Origin: an uncultured Bacteroidales bacterium
GTDB lineage: Bacteria; Bacteroidota; Bacteroidia; Bacteroidales; P3
Assembly (NCBI GenBank): GCA_937886715.1
Contig: CAKZZD010000009.1
Span: 124,001-188,000 of the forward strand
Reading direction: 5' to 3'
DNA length: 64,000 nucleotides
A model generated the notes under the pieces. It searched no databases. It saw only the letters and a program-made list of their open reading frames with translations, and was not told the origin of the DNA. Of the stretch, positions 25,428-33,797 are shown piece after piece. The position numbers and the translations under genes are program-made. The number at the start of each line of letters is the position of its first letter. Position 1 is the first letter of the stretch.

Positions 25428-26277
25428 AATCGCCCTTCTCCTAGCCACCTTGCTGATGGCCGGTTGCTGGGGCAGCCACTTCATCTCGGCCGACAACGAT
25501 CTGGAGGAGATCTACGTCGGCAAGTCGTACTACGACATCGTGCGCGATTTCGGCCGGCCCAACGCCACCACGCAGGACGGTCGCGGCGGCACCAAGATGG
25601 TCTACGACTCCGTCAACTTTGCTGGCACGCAGGCCGCCAGGCTCTACACCGACTACTGGATGCGCAACCGCACTACCCGCCAGACTGGCAATCCTTCCGG
25701 CCGCATCACCTTCCTCATCAATCCCAACATGAAGTGCTATGCTGTCGACTCCGACTTCCAGCGCCGTCGCGGTAATCCCCCTGATGACGGTTCGCAGCGC
25801 GTGATCGTCCCCGAGCCTCACCGCAAGCAGATGGCCAAACCCAAGTTCCCCCGCACTATCGATTTCCCCTATGTCGAGCGACGCAACGCCTATGCCGAAA
25901 AAATCCGCATCGAGAAGGTCGAACTTGACCGTCTGCAGACCAAGATCTATTTCTCCTACCAGGACCGCACCCCTGTGCACCGCCCCCTCAACGAGCACGG
26001 CGTCTACATCATGCCCGAGGTCTATATTGAGGACTGCCAGACCCACCAGCGCTATGCGCTTACCGATGCTGACGGCATCACCTATTATCCGGTCTACACC
26101 CAGTTCGCCCACAACGACGGCGGCTACGATGTCCTTGTCTATTCTCTCACATTTGAACCCGTCAGCGAATCCACCCGAAAAATCGACATCGTTGAACCCG
26201 GCCACTCCGGCTGCAACTTCTATGGCGTCGATGTGGTCACGCAGAACTATAAACGCACTGGTGTCCAGTCACGATAA
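25414..26277 (+). CDS. Lipoprotein of unknown function
   Basis: 287 residues. Signal ends in lipobox LMAGC (Cys18). I do not recognise the family. Visible features are a short SmpA/OmlA-like opening (DNDLEEIYVGKSYYDIVRDFGRPNA), which in other lipoproteins marks a BamE-type fold, and a C-terminal half rich in beta strands (ITYYPVYTQFAHNDGGYDVL). The start codon overlaps the glycosyltransferase gene by 14 nt. The S9 peptidase gene follows after 21 nt. Codons are strongly C-ending, as in its downstream neighbour. Confidence 0.75.
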   Translation: MRTLKIALLLATLLMAGCWGSHFISADNDLEEIYVGKSYYDIVRDFGRPNATTQDGRGGTKMVYDSVNFAGTQAARLYTDYWMRNRTTRQTGNPSGRITFLINPNMKCYAVDSDFQRRRGNPPDDGSQRVIVPEPHRKQMAKPKFPRTIDFPYVERRNAYAEKIRIEKVELDRLQTKIYFSYQDRTPVHRPLNEHGVYIMPEVYIEDCQTHQRYALTDADGITYYPVYTQFAHNDGGYDVLVYSLTFEPVSESTRKIDIVEPGHSGCNFYGVDVVTQNYKRTGVQSR

Positions 26278-26298
26278 AACATAAAAAATCAGTATAAT

Positions 26299-28413
26299 AT
26301 GAACAAACCCCTACTTCTTATGGCTGCCGCCAGCCTGTGCTTCGTCGGCTGCCACAAACAGCAGGCCACCGACAGCGCGGTGGTCGAAAAACCGCAAGTT
26401 GCCGTCGAAAACGGCCGCTTCACCCCCGAGGTGATGTGGAGCCTCGGCGTGATGAGCGAATATGCCGTCAGTCCCGACGGCAGCCAGGTGGCCTACACCC
26501 TCCACTACACCGACATGCAGCAGAACAAAAACAATGCCGAGCTCTACATCATGCCTGTCGCCGGCGGCGAGGCTGTCCGGCTCACCACCACCGCCCAGAG
26601 CGAGTTCAGCCCCGTATGGTTTGACGACAACACGCTTATGTTCTGCCGCGGTAACCAGATTCTGTCCATAAACACCTCGTCGCGACGCGAATCCGTCGTG
26701 GCCGAATGTGAACGAGGCTTTGAGGGCTTCAAACTTGCTCCCGACGGCAAGTCGATCGTCTACATCAGCACCATTCCCGTCGAACGTCCGGAGCATATCG
26801 ACAAGCTCTTCGCGGGACTCGACAAAACCACCGGCCGCATCAACGAGGACCTCATGTACCGCCATTGGGACCAGTGGGTCGACGAGATCCCCCAGATCTA
26901 TCTTGCCCCCCTCGCTGGCGGCAAGGCCGACCTGTCCAAGGCTGTCGACATTGTCGATGGCAACTTTGAATGCCCCATGCGCCCCTGGGGTGGCACTGAG
27001 CAGTTCAACTACAGTCCCGACAGCAAAACTATCGCCTACACCTGCCGCAAGAAAACCGGCTACGACTATGCCCATTCCACCAACAGCGACATCTTCCTCT
27101 ACGACATTGCCTCCGGTGAAACACGCAACATCAGCGAAGGCATCATGGGCTACGACCAGAACCCCGTGTTCAGCCACGACGGAAGCATGATCGCTTGGGA
27201 AAGCATGGAACGCGATGGCTACGAGAGCGACAAGCTCCGCCTCATGGTGATGGACATCCAGTCCGGCAATAAGGTCGACCTCACCCAGGATTTCGACTAT
27301 GGTGTCATGAACATATGCTGGACCGACGACGACCGCGAGCTCCTCGCCATCGTCATGTACCAGGGCATGAACGAGATCTTCGCCTTCAACCGCGAGACCC
27401 GCGCCATCCGTCAGCTCTCCCACGGCTACCATGATGTCAACGCCATCCAGCTCCACGGCAGCACCATCGTTGCCTCCCAGGCCTCCATCAGCTATCCCGC
27501 CACACTCTACACCTATTCGCTTGATGCCGACAAACTTGAGGGCACCAAGCTCAGCACTTTCAACGACGATGTCCTCTCGCAGGTTCGCATGGGCGAGGTC
27601 AAGGAGCAGTGGATCAAGACCGTCGACGGCAAGCAGATGCTCACCTGGATCATCTACCCCTACGACTACGACTCCACCCGCACCTATCCCGCACTCCTCT
27701 TCTGCGAGGGTGGTCCCCAGACCATGGTCAGCCAGTTCTGGAGCACCCGATGGAACTTCCAGGTCATGTCTGGCGCCGGCTATTTCGTCATCGCTCCCAA
27801 CCGTCGCGGTGTTCCCGGATTCGGAATGGAATGGCTTGAAGAGATCAGCGGTGACTATGGCGGACTCTGCATGAAAGACTATATGACGGCCACCGACTGG
27901 GCCGCTGCCAACATTCCCCAAATCGACCGCGATCGCATCGGTGCCTGCGGTGCCTCCTTCGGCGGATACAGCATCTATTGGCTCGCCGGCCACAACTATG
28001 GTGCCGCCGGATATCAGGACGGTCGACGCTTCAAGGCTTTCCTCGCCCACAATGGCATGTTCAATTTTGAGCAGCAGTATCTTGAAACCGAAGAAATGTG
28101 GTTCGACAACTGGGATCTCGGTGGTCCCTATTGGGACTGGAACAATCCCCAGATCAAGAAGAGCTACGCCAATTCGCCGCACCTCTTCGTCGACAAGTGG
28201 AACACCCCCATCTGCGTTATCCACTCCGAGTTTGACTTCCGCATCGTCGCTTCCGAGGGTATGGCCGCCTACAATGCCGCCCAGATGCGCCACATCCCCA
28301 GCCGCTACCTCTACTTCCCCGACGAGACCCATTGGGTGTTGCGTCCGCAGAACAGCCTCCTCTGGCACCGCAATTTCATCGACTGGTTCGACCAGTGGCT
28401 GAAAGCTGAATAA
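26299..28413 (+). CDS. S9-family prolyl oligopeptidase-type dipeptidyl peptidase lipoprotein (DPP5-like)
   Basis: 704 residues. A lipobox (CFVGC) suggests membrane anchoring. The N-terminal half (about 40-430) is a WD-like beta-propeller (YAVSPDGSQVAYTLHYTD, FNYSPDSKTIAYTCRKKTG). The C-terminal alpha/beta-hydrolase carries the triad S553 (GASFGGYS), D646 (EFDFRI) and H678 (DETHWV). The family releases dipeptides or cleaves oligopeptides; in Porphyromonas gingivalis a related enzyme is DPP5. In a protein-fermenting gut or oral bacterium it would feed peptide uptake. A strong terminator follows. Confidence 0.93.
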   Translation: MNKPLLLMAAASLCFVGCHKQQATDSAVVEKPQVAVENGRFTPEVMWSLGVMSEYAVSPDGSQVAYTLHYTDMQQNKNNAELYIMPVAGGEAVRLTTTAQSEFSPVWFDDNTLMFCRGNQILSINTSSRRESVVAECERGFEGFKLAPDGKSIVYISTIPVERPEHIDKLFAGLDKTTGRINEDLMYRHWDQWVDEIPQIYLAPLAGGKADLSKAVDIVDGNFECPMRPWGGTEQFNYSPDSKTIAYTCRKKTGYDYAHSTNSDIFLYDIASGETRNISEGIMGYDQNPVFSHDGSMIAWESMERDGYESDKLRLMVMDIQSGNKVDLTQDFDYGVMNICWTDDDRELLAIVMYQGMNEIFAFNRETRAIRQLSHGYHDVNAIQLHGSTIVASQASISYPATLYTYSLDADKLEGTKLSTFNDDVLSQVRMGEVKEQWIKTVDGKQMLTWIIYPYDYDSTRTYPALLFCEGGPQTMVSQFWSTRWNFQVMSGAGYFVIAPNRRGVPGFGMEWLEEISGDYGGLCMKDYMTATDWAAANIPQIDRDRIGACGASFGGYSIYWLAGHNYGAAGYQDGRRFKAFLAHNGMFNFEQQYLETEEMWFDNWDLGGPYWDWNNPQIKKSYANSPHLFVDKWNTPICVIHSEFDFRIVASEGMAAYNAAQMRHIPSRYLYFPDETHWVLRPQNSLLWHRNFIDWFDQWLKAE

Positions 28414-28441
28414 ATCCACCCATACGCAACACAATCCATAC

Positions 28442-28482
28442 AGACGGACTCCTGCCGCATCGGCTGGAGTCCGTCTTTTTTT
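28442..28482 (+). terminator. Intrinsic terminator after S9 peptidase
   Basis: 11-bp stem AGACGGACTCC (28442-28452) and its complement (28466-28476), followed by a run of T. Confidence 0.92.
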
Positions 28483-28660
28483 TGATCTTCGACGTCGTCA
28501 ACGGTAACGTTATTGTTATCGTACATGGCTGCACTAAAGAATAAAAAATGCGTTTGCCATTCGATATTGCCATTTTCCTACGCTTTGATATTCAGCATGG
28601 TGTGCTTGTGTAGCGACGAAACTACACTTTTGCACAGCCCTCTGATATGGAAAAATGGCC

Positions 28661-28668
28661 TATCTTTG
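28661..28668 (+). promoter_or_regulatory. -7 promoter element upstream of small membrane protein
   Basis: TATCTTTG fits TAnnTTTG but lies only 13 nt before the ATG at 28682, so the leader would be very short. A second candidate, TACACTTTTG at about 28623-28632, is an alternative. Confidence 0.45.
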
Positions 28669-28681
28669 CACCAGACAAACA

Positions 28682-28915
28682 ATGGAAAAGAAGACAAAAT
28701 CGACCATCGCAAACGGCCTCTTTGCCATAGTGGCATTGTTCATCATCTGGATGTTGGCAGGGTTGCAAGCCGGATTTCACCGCAAGGCGGATTCGCCCGA
28801 CGAAGGAGAATTGCTGGAAGATGAGTTGAGTCCGATTGATTCAATCGTCACTAGCGGCGACAGCACACTCTATTTCAAGAAGGGATGCGCGATATGGTTC
28901 AGTGTGCTGGATTGA
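28682..28915 (+). CDS. Small single-span membrane protein
   Basis: 77 residues from the ATG at 28682 (MEKKTKSTIANGLFAIV). One membrane helix at about residues 10-30 is followed by an acidic segment (DEGELLEDELSPIDS) and a C-terminal GCAIWFSVLD. No family is recognised. It stands alone between a terminator (28442-28482) and another plus-strand terminator at 29111-29158. The isolated promoter-gene-terminator layout supports a real gene, but length alone leaves doubt. Confidence 0.55.
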   Translation: MEKKTKSTIANGLFAIVALFIIWMLAGLQAGFHRKADSPDEGELLEDELSPIDSIVTSGDSTLYFKKGCAIWFSVLD

Positions 28916-29110
28916 CTGTCGACAGGTGGCGGTAGAAGTCCGGCGCCCTTGCCGCAAGGGCGAAAGAGTATGAAAAAAATGCGGCAACAGTCATTGCCGG
29001 TCGCACTTTGCTGACTGGAGGGGGCGAAAAAATGGAATTCAGGACAAAGCAAAGATCAGATGTGCAGTGTGTCCCCTTGATCCGCAACAGCGTATTTTTT
29101 GACCAGCAGA

Positions 29111-29158
29111 ACGGCAAAACGGACCCTTCAGCGTGGGTCCGTTGCCGTCTGTTTTTTT
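29111..29158 (+). terminator. Intrinsic terminator after small membrane protein gene
   Basis: Stem ACGGCAAAACGGACCC with GGGTCCGTTGCCGT (a 2-nt bulge), then TCTG and a T-run on the plus strand. The 28916-29110 stretch before it shows no gene, only a short hairpin near 28943-28962. Confidence 0.8.
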
Positions 29159-29191
29159 CAGTTGTTTCAAAAAAGGGGGGGGATGCGCTGC

Positions 29192-30166
29192 CTAGTGGAT
29201 GCCGCGGGCGTTGAGAGCGGCGTGAAAGCGTGCTGCATTGCGGTTGTGCTCGGCGAGGGTGGCGGCGAAGAGATGGCGACCGTCGAGGAGTGGGGAGGCG
29301 CAGAAGTAGAGGTAGGGTGTGGAGGGGGCGTTGAGCACGGCATCGACGCTACTGGCGGAGGGGAGGCAGATGGGCGAGGGGGGCAGACCAGTATGCAGGT
29401 AGGTGTTGTAGGGACTTTGGACAGAGAGGTGGACGCCGAGTATGCGGCGGAGAGAGAAGTCGCCGACGGCGTATTTGACGGTGGGGTCGGCCTGGAGGGG
29501 CATGCCGAGCCGCAGACGGTTGAGGTAGACACTGGCGATGAGGGGTTTTTCCTCGTTGGCGTTGGTCTCCTCGTCGACGATGGAGGCGAGGATGATGACC
29601 TGGCGGTTGGAGAGGGAGGGATGAGGAGAGCGACGGTTCCAGAAGCGGTCGTATTCGGACTGCATGCGGAGCAGGAACTGGGAGGGGGTGATGGTCCAGT
29701 AGACCTCGTAGGTGTCGGGACGGACGATGTGGAAGAGGGAGTCGGGGATGAGGAAGCCGGAGTGCATGAGGCGGGCGGAGAGGTAGGCGTCGAGGTCGGC
29801 GGGGAGACGGAACTTGCCGATGGTGAGGCGGATGGGGTCCTGCTGGGCGCGATAGAGCTTCTGCACAAGGGCGACGACGGGCATGCGGGCAGGCAGGAGA
29901 TAGGAGCCGGGGTGGACATGGCTGTGGAGACCGCGGATGCGCGACAACATGACGAAGCCCTGGGAGGAGAAGGAGCTGGAGGAGATGACGCCGTGTGCGT
30001 CGAGGGAGTCGAGGAGGGCGGGGAAGGAGGTGCTTTCGGGGATGTTGACCCGCTGTGGAGCGGTGTTGGCGGAGTGGTCGGAGAGGATGGCGACAGCGGC
30101 GGCCAGGAGGAGGGCAAGCATCGCGAGGGCGAAGATTACGAGGGGGATGCGGATTTGACGTTTCAT
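29192..30166 (-). CDS. mltG: Endolytic transglycosylase MltG
   Basis: 324 residues from the ATG at 30166 (MKRQIRIPLVIFALAML); upstream in-frame sequence overlaps the neighbouring gene and is rejected. One N-terminal membrane anchor (about 7-25), then a LysM-like region and the YceG domain with catalytic Glu in ILASIVDEETN and YLNRLRLGMPLQADPTVKYAVG. MltG cleaves nascent glycan strands near the inner membrane and sets their length. It is the last gene of the topA-to-mltG minus-strand run. Codons here are unusually rich in C (CCT, CTC, TCC), giving the plus strand a striking purine bias. Confidence 0.93.
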   Translation of the reverse strand: MKRQIRIPLVIFALAMLALLLAAAVAILSDHSANTAPQRVNIPESTSFPALLDSLDAHGVISSSSFSSQGFVMLSRIRGLHSHVHPGSYLLPARMPVVALVQKLYRAQQDPIRLTIGKFRLPADLDAYLSARLMHSGFLIPDSLFHIVRPDTYEVYWTITPSQFLLRMQSEYDRFWNRRSPHPSLSNRQVIILASIVDEETNANEEKPLIASVYLNRLRLGMPLQADPTVKYAVGDFSLRRILGVHLSVQSPYNTYLHTGLPPSPICLPSASSVDAVLNAPSTPYLYFCASPLLDGRHLFAATLAEHNRNAARFHAALNARGIH

Positions 30167-30228
30167 GGATGTGGGGAAAAAATGACAGAATTGTTCGATA
30201 AAAAAGCAAAAAAACGTTTGGATAACAG

Positions 30229-30606
30229 TCAGAGTATCAGCTGCATGCGAGTGGAAGAGACGAAACTGTCGCCGACGAGGAGCCACTGGCGGAAGGTGCC
30301 GCAGGGTGAGTAGCCGGCTTTTTCGAAGAGGGCGAGAGAGGCGGCGTTGGAGACTGCGATGTCGGCATAGAGCTGATGCAGATGGAGCGTGGAGCGCGCC
30401 AAGGTGGCCAAAGCCTGGAGCATAGCGAGCGCGTAGCCGCGCCGGCGATAGGCGGAGGCGACGACGATGGCGACGGCGGCGCGGCGGTTGAGGGGGTCGT
30501 AGGCGTAGAGGTCGACGCAGCCATAGGGCAGCGCATAGAGGCGGAGAGCGCCGGAGGAGAGAGAGTCGCCGGGCCGGGCGACGAGTGTCAGCTGATGTTG
30601 CTCCAT
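30229..30606 (-). CDS. GNAT-type acetyltransferase, N-terminally short
   Basis: 125 residues. The acetyl-CoA-binding motif A is clear (VDLYAYDPLNRRAAVAIVV, then YRRRGYALAMLQAL), and motif B follows (LHQLYADIAVSNAASLALFEKAGY). About 60-70 residues that usually precede motif A in GNAT enzymes are missing. The ATG at 30606 lies inside the recG 3' end (19-nt overlap), and upstream in-frame codons show no GNAT resemblance. It may be an N-terminally truncated gene or a minimal form; activity is uncertain. It lies between recG and mltG. Confidence 0.78.
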   Translation of the reverse strand: MEQHQLTLVARPGDSLSSGALRLYALPYGCVDLYAYDPLNRRAAVAIVVASAYRRRGYALAMLQALATLARSTLHLHQLYADIAVSNAASLALFEKAGYSPCGTFRQWLLVGDSFVSSTRMQLIL

Positions 30607-32684
30607 AGCAGACGGTGTTTGGACTGGAGGATGTGCTGGGCGAGGAGGGGTGAGGACTGCAGGGAAGGGTCGGCAGAGAGAATCTGACGCACGAGGAGAC
30701 AGATGTCGTGGAGAAGTGGCTCGTCGTCGACGATGGAGGCGATGCGCAGATCGAGGACGCCACTCTGCTGGAGCCCCTGCACGTCGCCTGGGCCGCGGAG
30801 CTGGAGGTCGGCTTCGGCGATGCGGAAGCCGTCGGAGGTGGAGCACATCGTCTGGATGCGCTGTTGGGAGGACGAGGAGAGCTGGCCGTCGGTCATGAGG
30901 ATGCACCAACTCTGGCCACCGCCGCGGCCGACACGACCGCGGAGCTGATGGAGCTGCGAGAGGCCGAAGCGGTCGGCGTTTTCGATGACCATCACGGTGG
31001 CATTGGGCACATCGACACCGACCTCGATGACGGTGGTGGCCACCATGATGTGGGTTTTGCCCTGCTTGAAACGCTCCATCTCAGAAGCCTTGTCGGCAGG
31101 AGAGAGAGCCCCATGGACCATCGACGTCTGGAACTGGGGGCGAGGGAAATAGGACTGGATCATTTCGAGGCCGGCCTCGAGATGACGCAGATTGACCTTC
31201 GGGCTCTCGTGGATGAGAGGAAAGACAAAATAGACCTGCCGCCCCTGGATGATCTGACGTTTGAGGAAATGGAAGAGCCGTGGCCGGTCGGGCTCGGTGC
31301 AATGGAGTGTGCGGACAGGCTGACGACCGGGGGGCAACTCGTCGATGACGGAGCAGTCGAGGTCGCCATACAGCGACATGGCAAGGGTGCGAGGGATGGG
31401 AGTGGCCGTCATCACGAGGACATGAGGCGGCGGCGAAGCCTTGCGCCAGAGGCGAGCGCGCTGCTCGACACCGAAACGGTGCTGCTCGTCGATGACGACG
31501 AGTCCGAGAGAGCGGAATGCGACATCGTCCTCGATGAGGGCATGTGTGCCGATGAGGATGTCGACCCGGCCGTCGGCGAGGAGCTGTTTGACACGCTTCT
31601 TCTCTGAGGGCTTGAGGCCCCCGACGAGGAGCTGGACATTGAGGCCGATGCCGTCGAGCAGAGAGAGGAAAGAATGGTAGTGCTGTGTGGCGAGAATCTC
31701 GGTTGGGGCCATGAGACAAGCCTGACAGCCATTGTCGACAGCAAGCAGCATGCAGAGCAGGGCGACGAGCGTTTTGCCGCTGCCGACATCGCCCTGGAGG
31801 AGACGGTTCATCTGATGGCCGGAACGCAAATCGGACCATACCTCGCGGACGACCCGCTTTTGGGCTCCGGTGAGAGGAAAAGGCAGCTTCTCGCGATAGA
31901 AACGGTTGAAAAAAGAGCCCACATGGCTGAACACATGCCCCTGGGAATGAAGCTGGCGACGGAAACGTGCATACTGACAGTCGAGCTGGAGGAAAAACAA
32001 CTCCTCGAACTTGAGCCTGAATCGAGCCTGGTCGAGCTGCTGCTCGGACTGTGGATAGTGGATGGCGACAAGCGCCTGATGGTGAGGGATGAGCTGGAAA
32101 CGGTCGATAACAGACTGGGGAAGATTTTCGGGTTCGGGCTCGACTTGCGCCACAAGAGAGGCTGTGAGGCGGGCCAGCGCCCGGGAAGAGAGGCCGTTCT
32201 GCTTCATCCTGTCGGTGGTGTTGTAGACCGGCAGGAAAGGGGATTGAGGCACATCGGCGGCGGCAGAAGAAGCGAGCTCGATTTCGGGGTGGCTCATCTC
32301 CCAATGGCCGTTGAAAAGAGACGGCTTGCCCATGACGACAAAAGAGACATTCGGCTTGAGCTTAGGACGGATCCATCGGGTGCCGGCAAACCACACGAGG
32401 CGGACCGTGCCGGTGCCATCGGAGAGTTCGACAGTAAGGCGCTCGCGGTGAGGCCCCGTAGGAACCGACTGCAGATTCTGCAAGGTGCCGGTGAGGACTG
32501 CATAGCCTGTGTCGGGAGAGAGGTCGGCAATAGAAAGACGGGCGGAGCGGTCGATATAGCGGAACGGATAATACATCAGCAGATCGTGGACCGAGCGGAT
32601 GCCCAGTTCGGCAGCGAGCACCTTGGCGCGCGAGGGGCCCACGCCCTTGAGATAGAGGATGTCGGAATTGCTGCTGACGGCCAT
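30588..32684 (-). CDS. recG: ATP-dependent DNA helicase RecG
   Basis: 698 residues, normal length. N-terminal wedge/OB region (LYLKGVGPSRAKVLAAELGI), helicase motifs I (GDVGSGKT), II (VIDEQHRFGVEQR), III (MTATPIPRT) and VI (QLRGRVGRGG). RecG remodels stalled replication forks and branch-migrates Holliday junctions. It starts 12 nt after the coaD stop, and its last codons are shared with the GNAT gene start. RuvX, a proposed Holliday-junction enzyme, is at the other end of the window and not linked. Confidence 0.97.
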   Translation of the reverse strand: MAVSSNSDILYLKGVGPSRAKVLAAELGIRSVHDLLMYYPFRYIDRSARLSIADLSPDTGYAVLTGTLQNLQSVPTGPHRERLTVELSDGTGTVRLVWFAGTRWIRPKLKPNVSFVVMGKPSLFNGHWEMSHPEIELASSAAADVPQSPFLPVYNTTDRMKQNGLSSRALARLTASLVAQVEPEPENLPQSVIDRFQLIPHHQALVAIHYPQSEQQLDQARFRLKFEELFFLQLDCQYARFRRQLHSQGHVFSHVGSFFNRFYREKLPFPLTGAQKRVVREVWSDLRSGHQMNRLLQGDVGSGKTLVALLCMLLAVDNGCQACLMAPTEILATQHYHSFLSLLDGIGLNVQLLVGGLKPSEKKRVKQLLADGRVDILIGTHALIEDDVAFRSLGLVVIDEQHRFGVEQRARLWRKASPPPHVLVMTATPIPRTLAMSLYGDLDCSVIDELPPGRQPVRTLHCTEPDRPRLFHFLKRQIIQGRQVYFVFPLIHESPKVNLRHLEAGLEMIQSYFPRPQFQTSMVHGALSPADKASEMERFKQGKTHIMVATTVIEVGVDVPNATVMVIENADRFGLSQLHQLRGRVGRGGGQSWCILMTDGQLSSSSQQRIQTMCSTSDGFRIAEADLQLRGPGDVQGLQQSGVLDLRIASIVDDEPLLHDICLLVRQILSADPSLQSSPLLAQHILQSKHRLLWSNIS

Positions 32685-32696
32685 GATGAATATCGT

Positions 32697-33122
32697 TCAA
32701 GAGTGAGAAGGGTGGAGCATCTTTTCGCGCTCGAGCGTGCTGGAGATGTTGCGATGCTCGTCGTCGGCAAGAACGAAGAGCGTCTCGATAGCGGGATCAA
32801 GGCGCCGGTTGACGGTGGCGATGAGCCGTTCATACTCTATATCTTCGGCACCGCGGATGCCCCTGACGATGGCCTGTGCTCCCACCTGGTGACAAAGGTC
32901 GACGGTCATTCCGTCGTAGGAGAGCACCTCCACCTTGTCGCAGCCGGCAAAACGTGCCCGTATGCGAGCGACGCGATCGGGTGGGGAAAAAGTGCAGCGT
33001 TTGTCGCTGTTGACGCCGACGGCAATGACGACACGGTCGAACAGGGGCAAGATGCGCCGCACCACAGCCTCGTGGCCATCGGTGAAAGGATCGAACGAAC
33101 CGGGGAAAAGTACGGTGGTCAT
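32697..33122 (-). CDS. coaD: Phosphopantetheine adenylyltransferase
   Basis: 141 residues, slightly shorter than the usual 155-165. The nucleotidyltransferase motif GSFDPFTDGH is at residues 8-17, AIVRGIRGAEDIEYE is the pantetheine/ATP region, and ISSTLEREK replaces the typical ISSTLVRE. It joins ATP and 4'-phosphopantetheine to make dephospho-CoA in the cytoplasm. It sits 10 nt after the outer-membrane barrel gene and 12 nt before recG in one operon. The C-terminus (LHPSHS) is clipped relative to other CoaD, but the catalytic part is whole. Confidence 0.95.
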   Translation of the reverse strand: MTTVLFPGSFDPFTDGHEAVVRRILPLFDRVVIAVGVNSDKRCTFSPPDRVARIRARFAGCDKVEVLSYDGMTVDLCHQVGAQAIVRGIRGAEDIEYERLIATVNRRLDPAIETLFVLADDEHRNISSTLEREKMLHPSHS

Positions 33123-33132
33123 AATGCAGGGT

Positions 33133-33786
33133 TCAGAACTGGTAGATCAGACGGAGGGCGACAGAATGGTTGTAGCAGTCGTTGGCAAATTCCTTCGGAC
33201 GATTGTTCACATATTGGGTGAAATGCCATTCGCGCTTGATGGGGAGTAGGGAATACTGCCAACGCAGATTCAGCTGCAGACCGCGCCAGATGGTGAATCG
33301 GCAGTCGAGAACAGCCGAAATGTCGTTCTTGAGAAACGCCATGTCGTTGGTGTCGGGGATAAGGTCGTAGGGACTGTATTTCAGTTCGCCATGCGGCTGC
33401 TGTACGAGGCGGGCATAGCTGATGCCGGCACCGATGAGCATTCCGCCGAAGAAATCCTGATAATGAACCAGCACCGGAATGTCGACATAATTGAGTCGGA
33501 GGTCGGCGGCATAGGCATTATAGCGGCTGGGGTTGGCATGGGCGCCGCGTTGCGAGAAAAGCACCTCGACACTGGCGCCCCAATGGCCACGGTCGCTGAA
33601 TGCGGTGAGCGCTCCGACGCCGCCCACAAATCCATACTGCTTGAATCCCTTCAGCTCGTCGCCCTCGATCTGCGAGGTGGTGACGCCGGAGGTGATATAG
33701 CCGTGGATGCTCTGGGCGCCAGCCGATGTAGCGATCAGCAGCAGCAAGGTGGCAACGATATTTCGTAGATGATTCGTTATGGGCAT
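33133..33786 (-). CDS. Outer-membrane beta-barrel protein (PorT-like)
   Basis: 217 residues. Signal peptide to about residue 25 (SAGAQ). The rest alternates short strands with turns (GYITSGVTTSQIEGDELKG, GMLIGAGISYARLV, LQLNLRWQYSLLP) and ends in aromatic Phe (LIYQF), as usual for outer-membrane barrels. It is probably of the PorT/OmpW-like outer-membrane barrel group of Bacteroidota; a specific role cannot be given. It lies between the glycosyltransferase fusion and coaD, with gaps of 11 and 10 nt. Confidence 0.8.
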   Translation of the reverse strand: MPITNHLRNIVATLLLLIATSAGAQSIHGYITSGVTTSQIEGDELKGFKQYGFVGGVGALTAFSDRGHWGASVEVLFSQRGAHANPSRYNAYAADLRLNYVDIPVLVHYQDFFGGMLIGAGISYARLVQQPHGELKYSPYDLIPDTNDMAFLKNDISAVLDCRFTIWRGLQLNLRWQYSLLPIKREWHFTQYVNNRPKEFANDCYNHSVALRLIYQF

Positions 33787-33797
33787 ATCTTATCTGT

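Noticed and set aside
26311..28434. 707-codon minus-strand open frame
   Set aside because: Antisense shadow of the S9 peptidase, which has an intact Ser/Asp/His triad on the plus strand.
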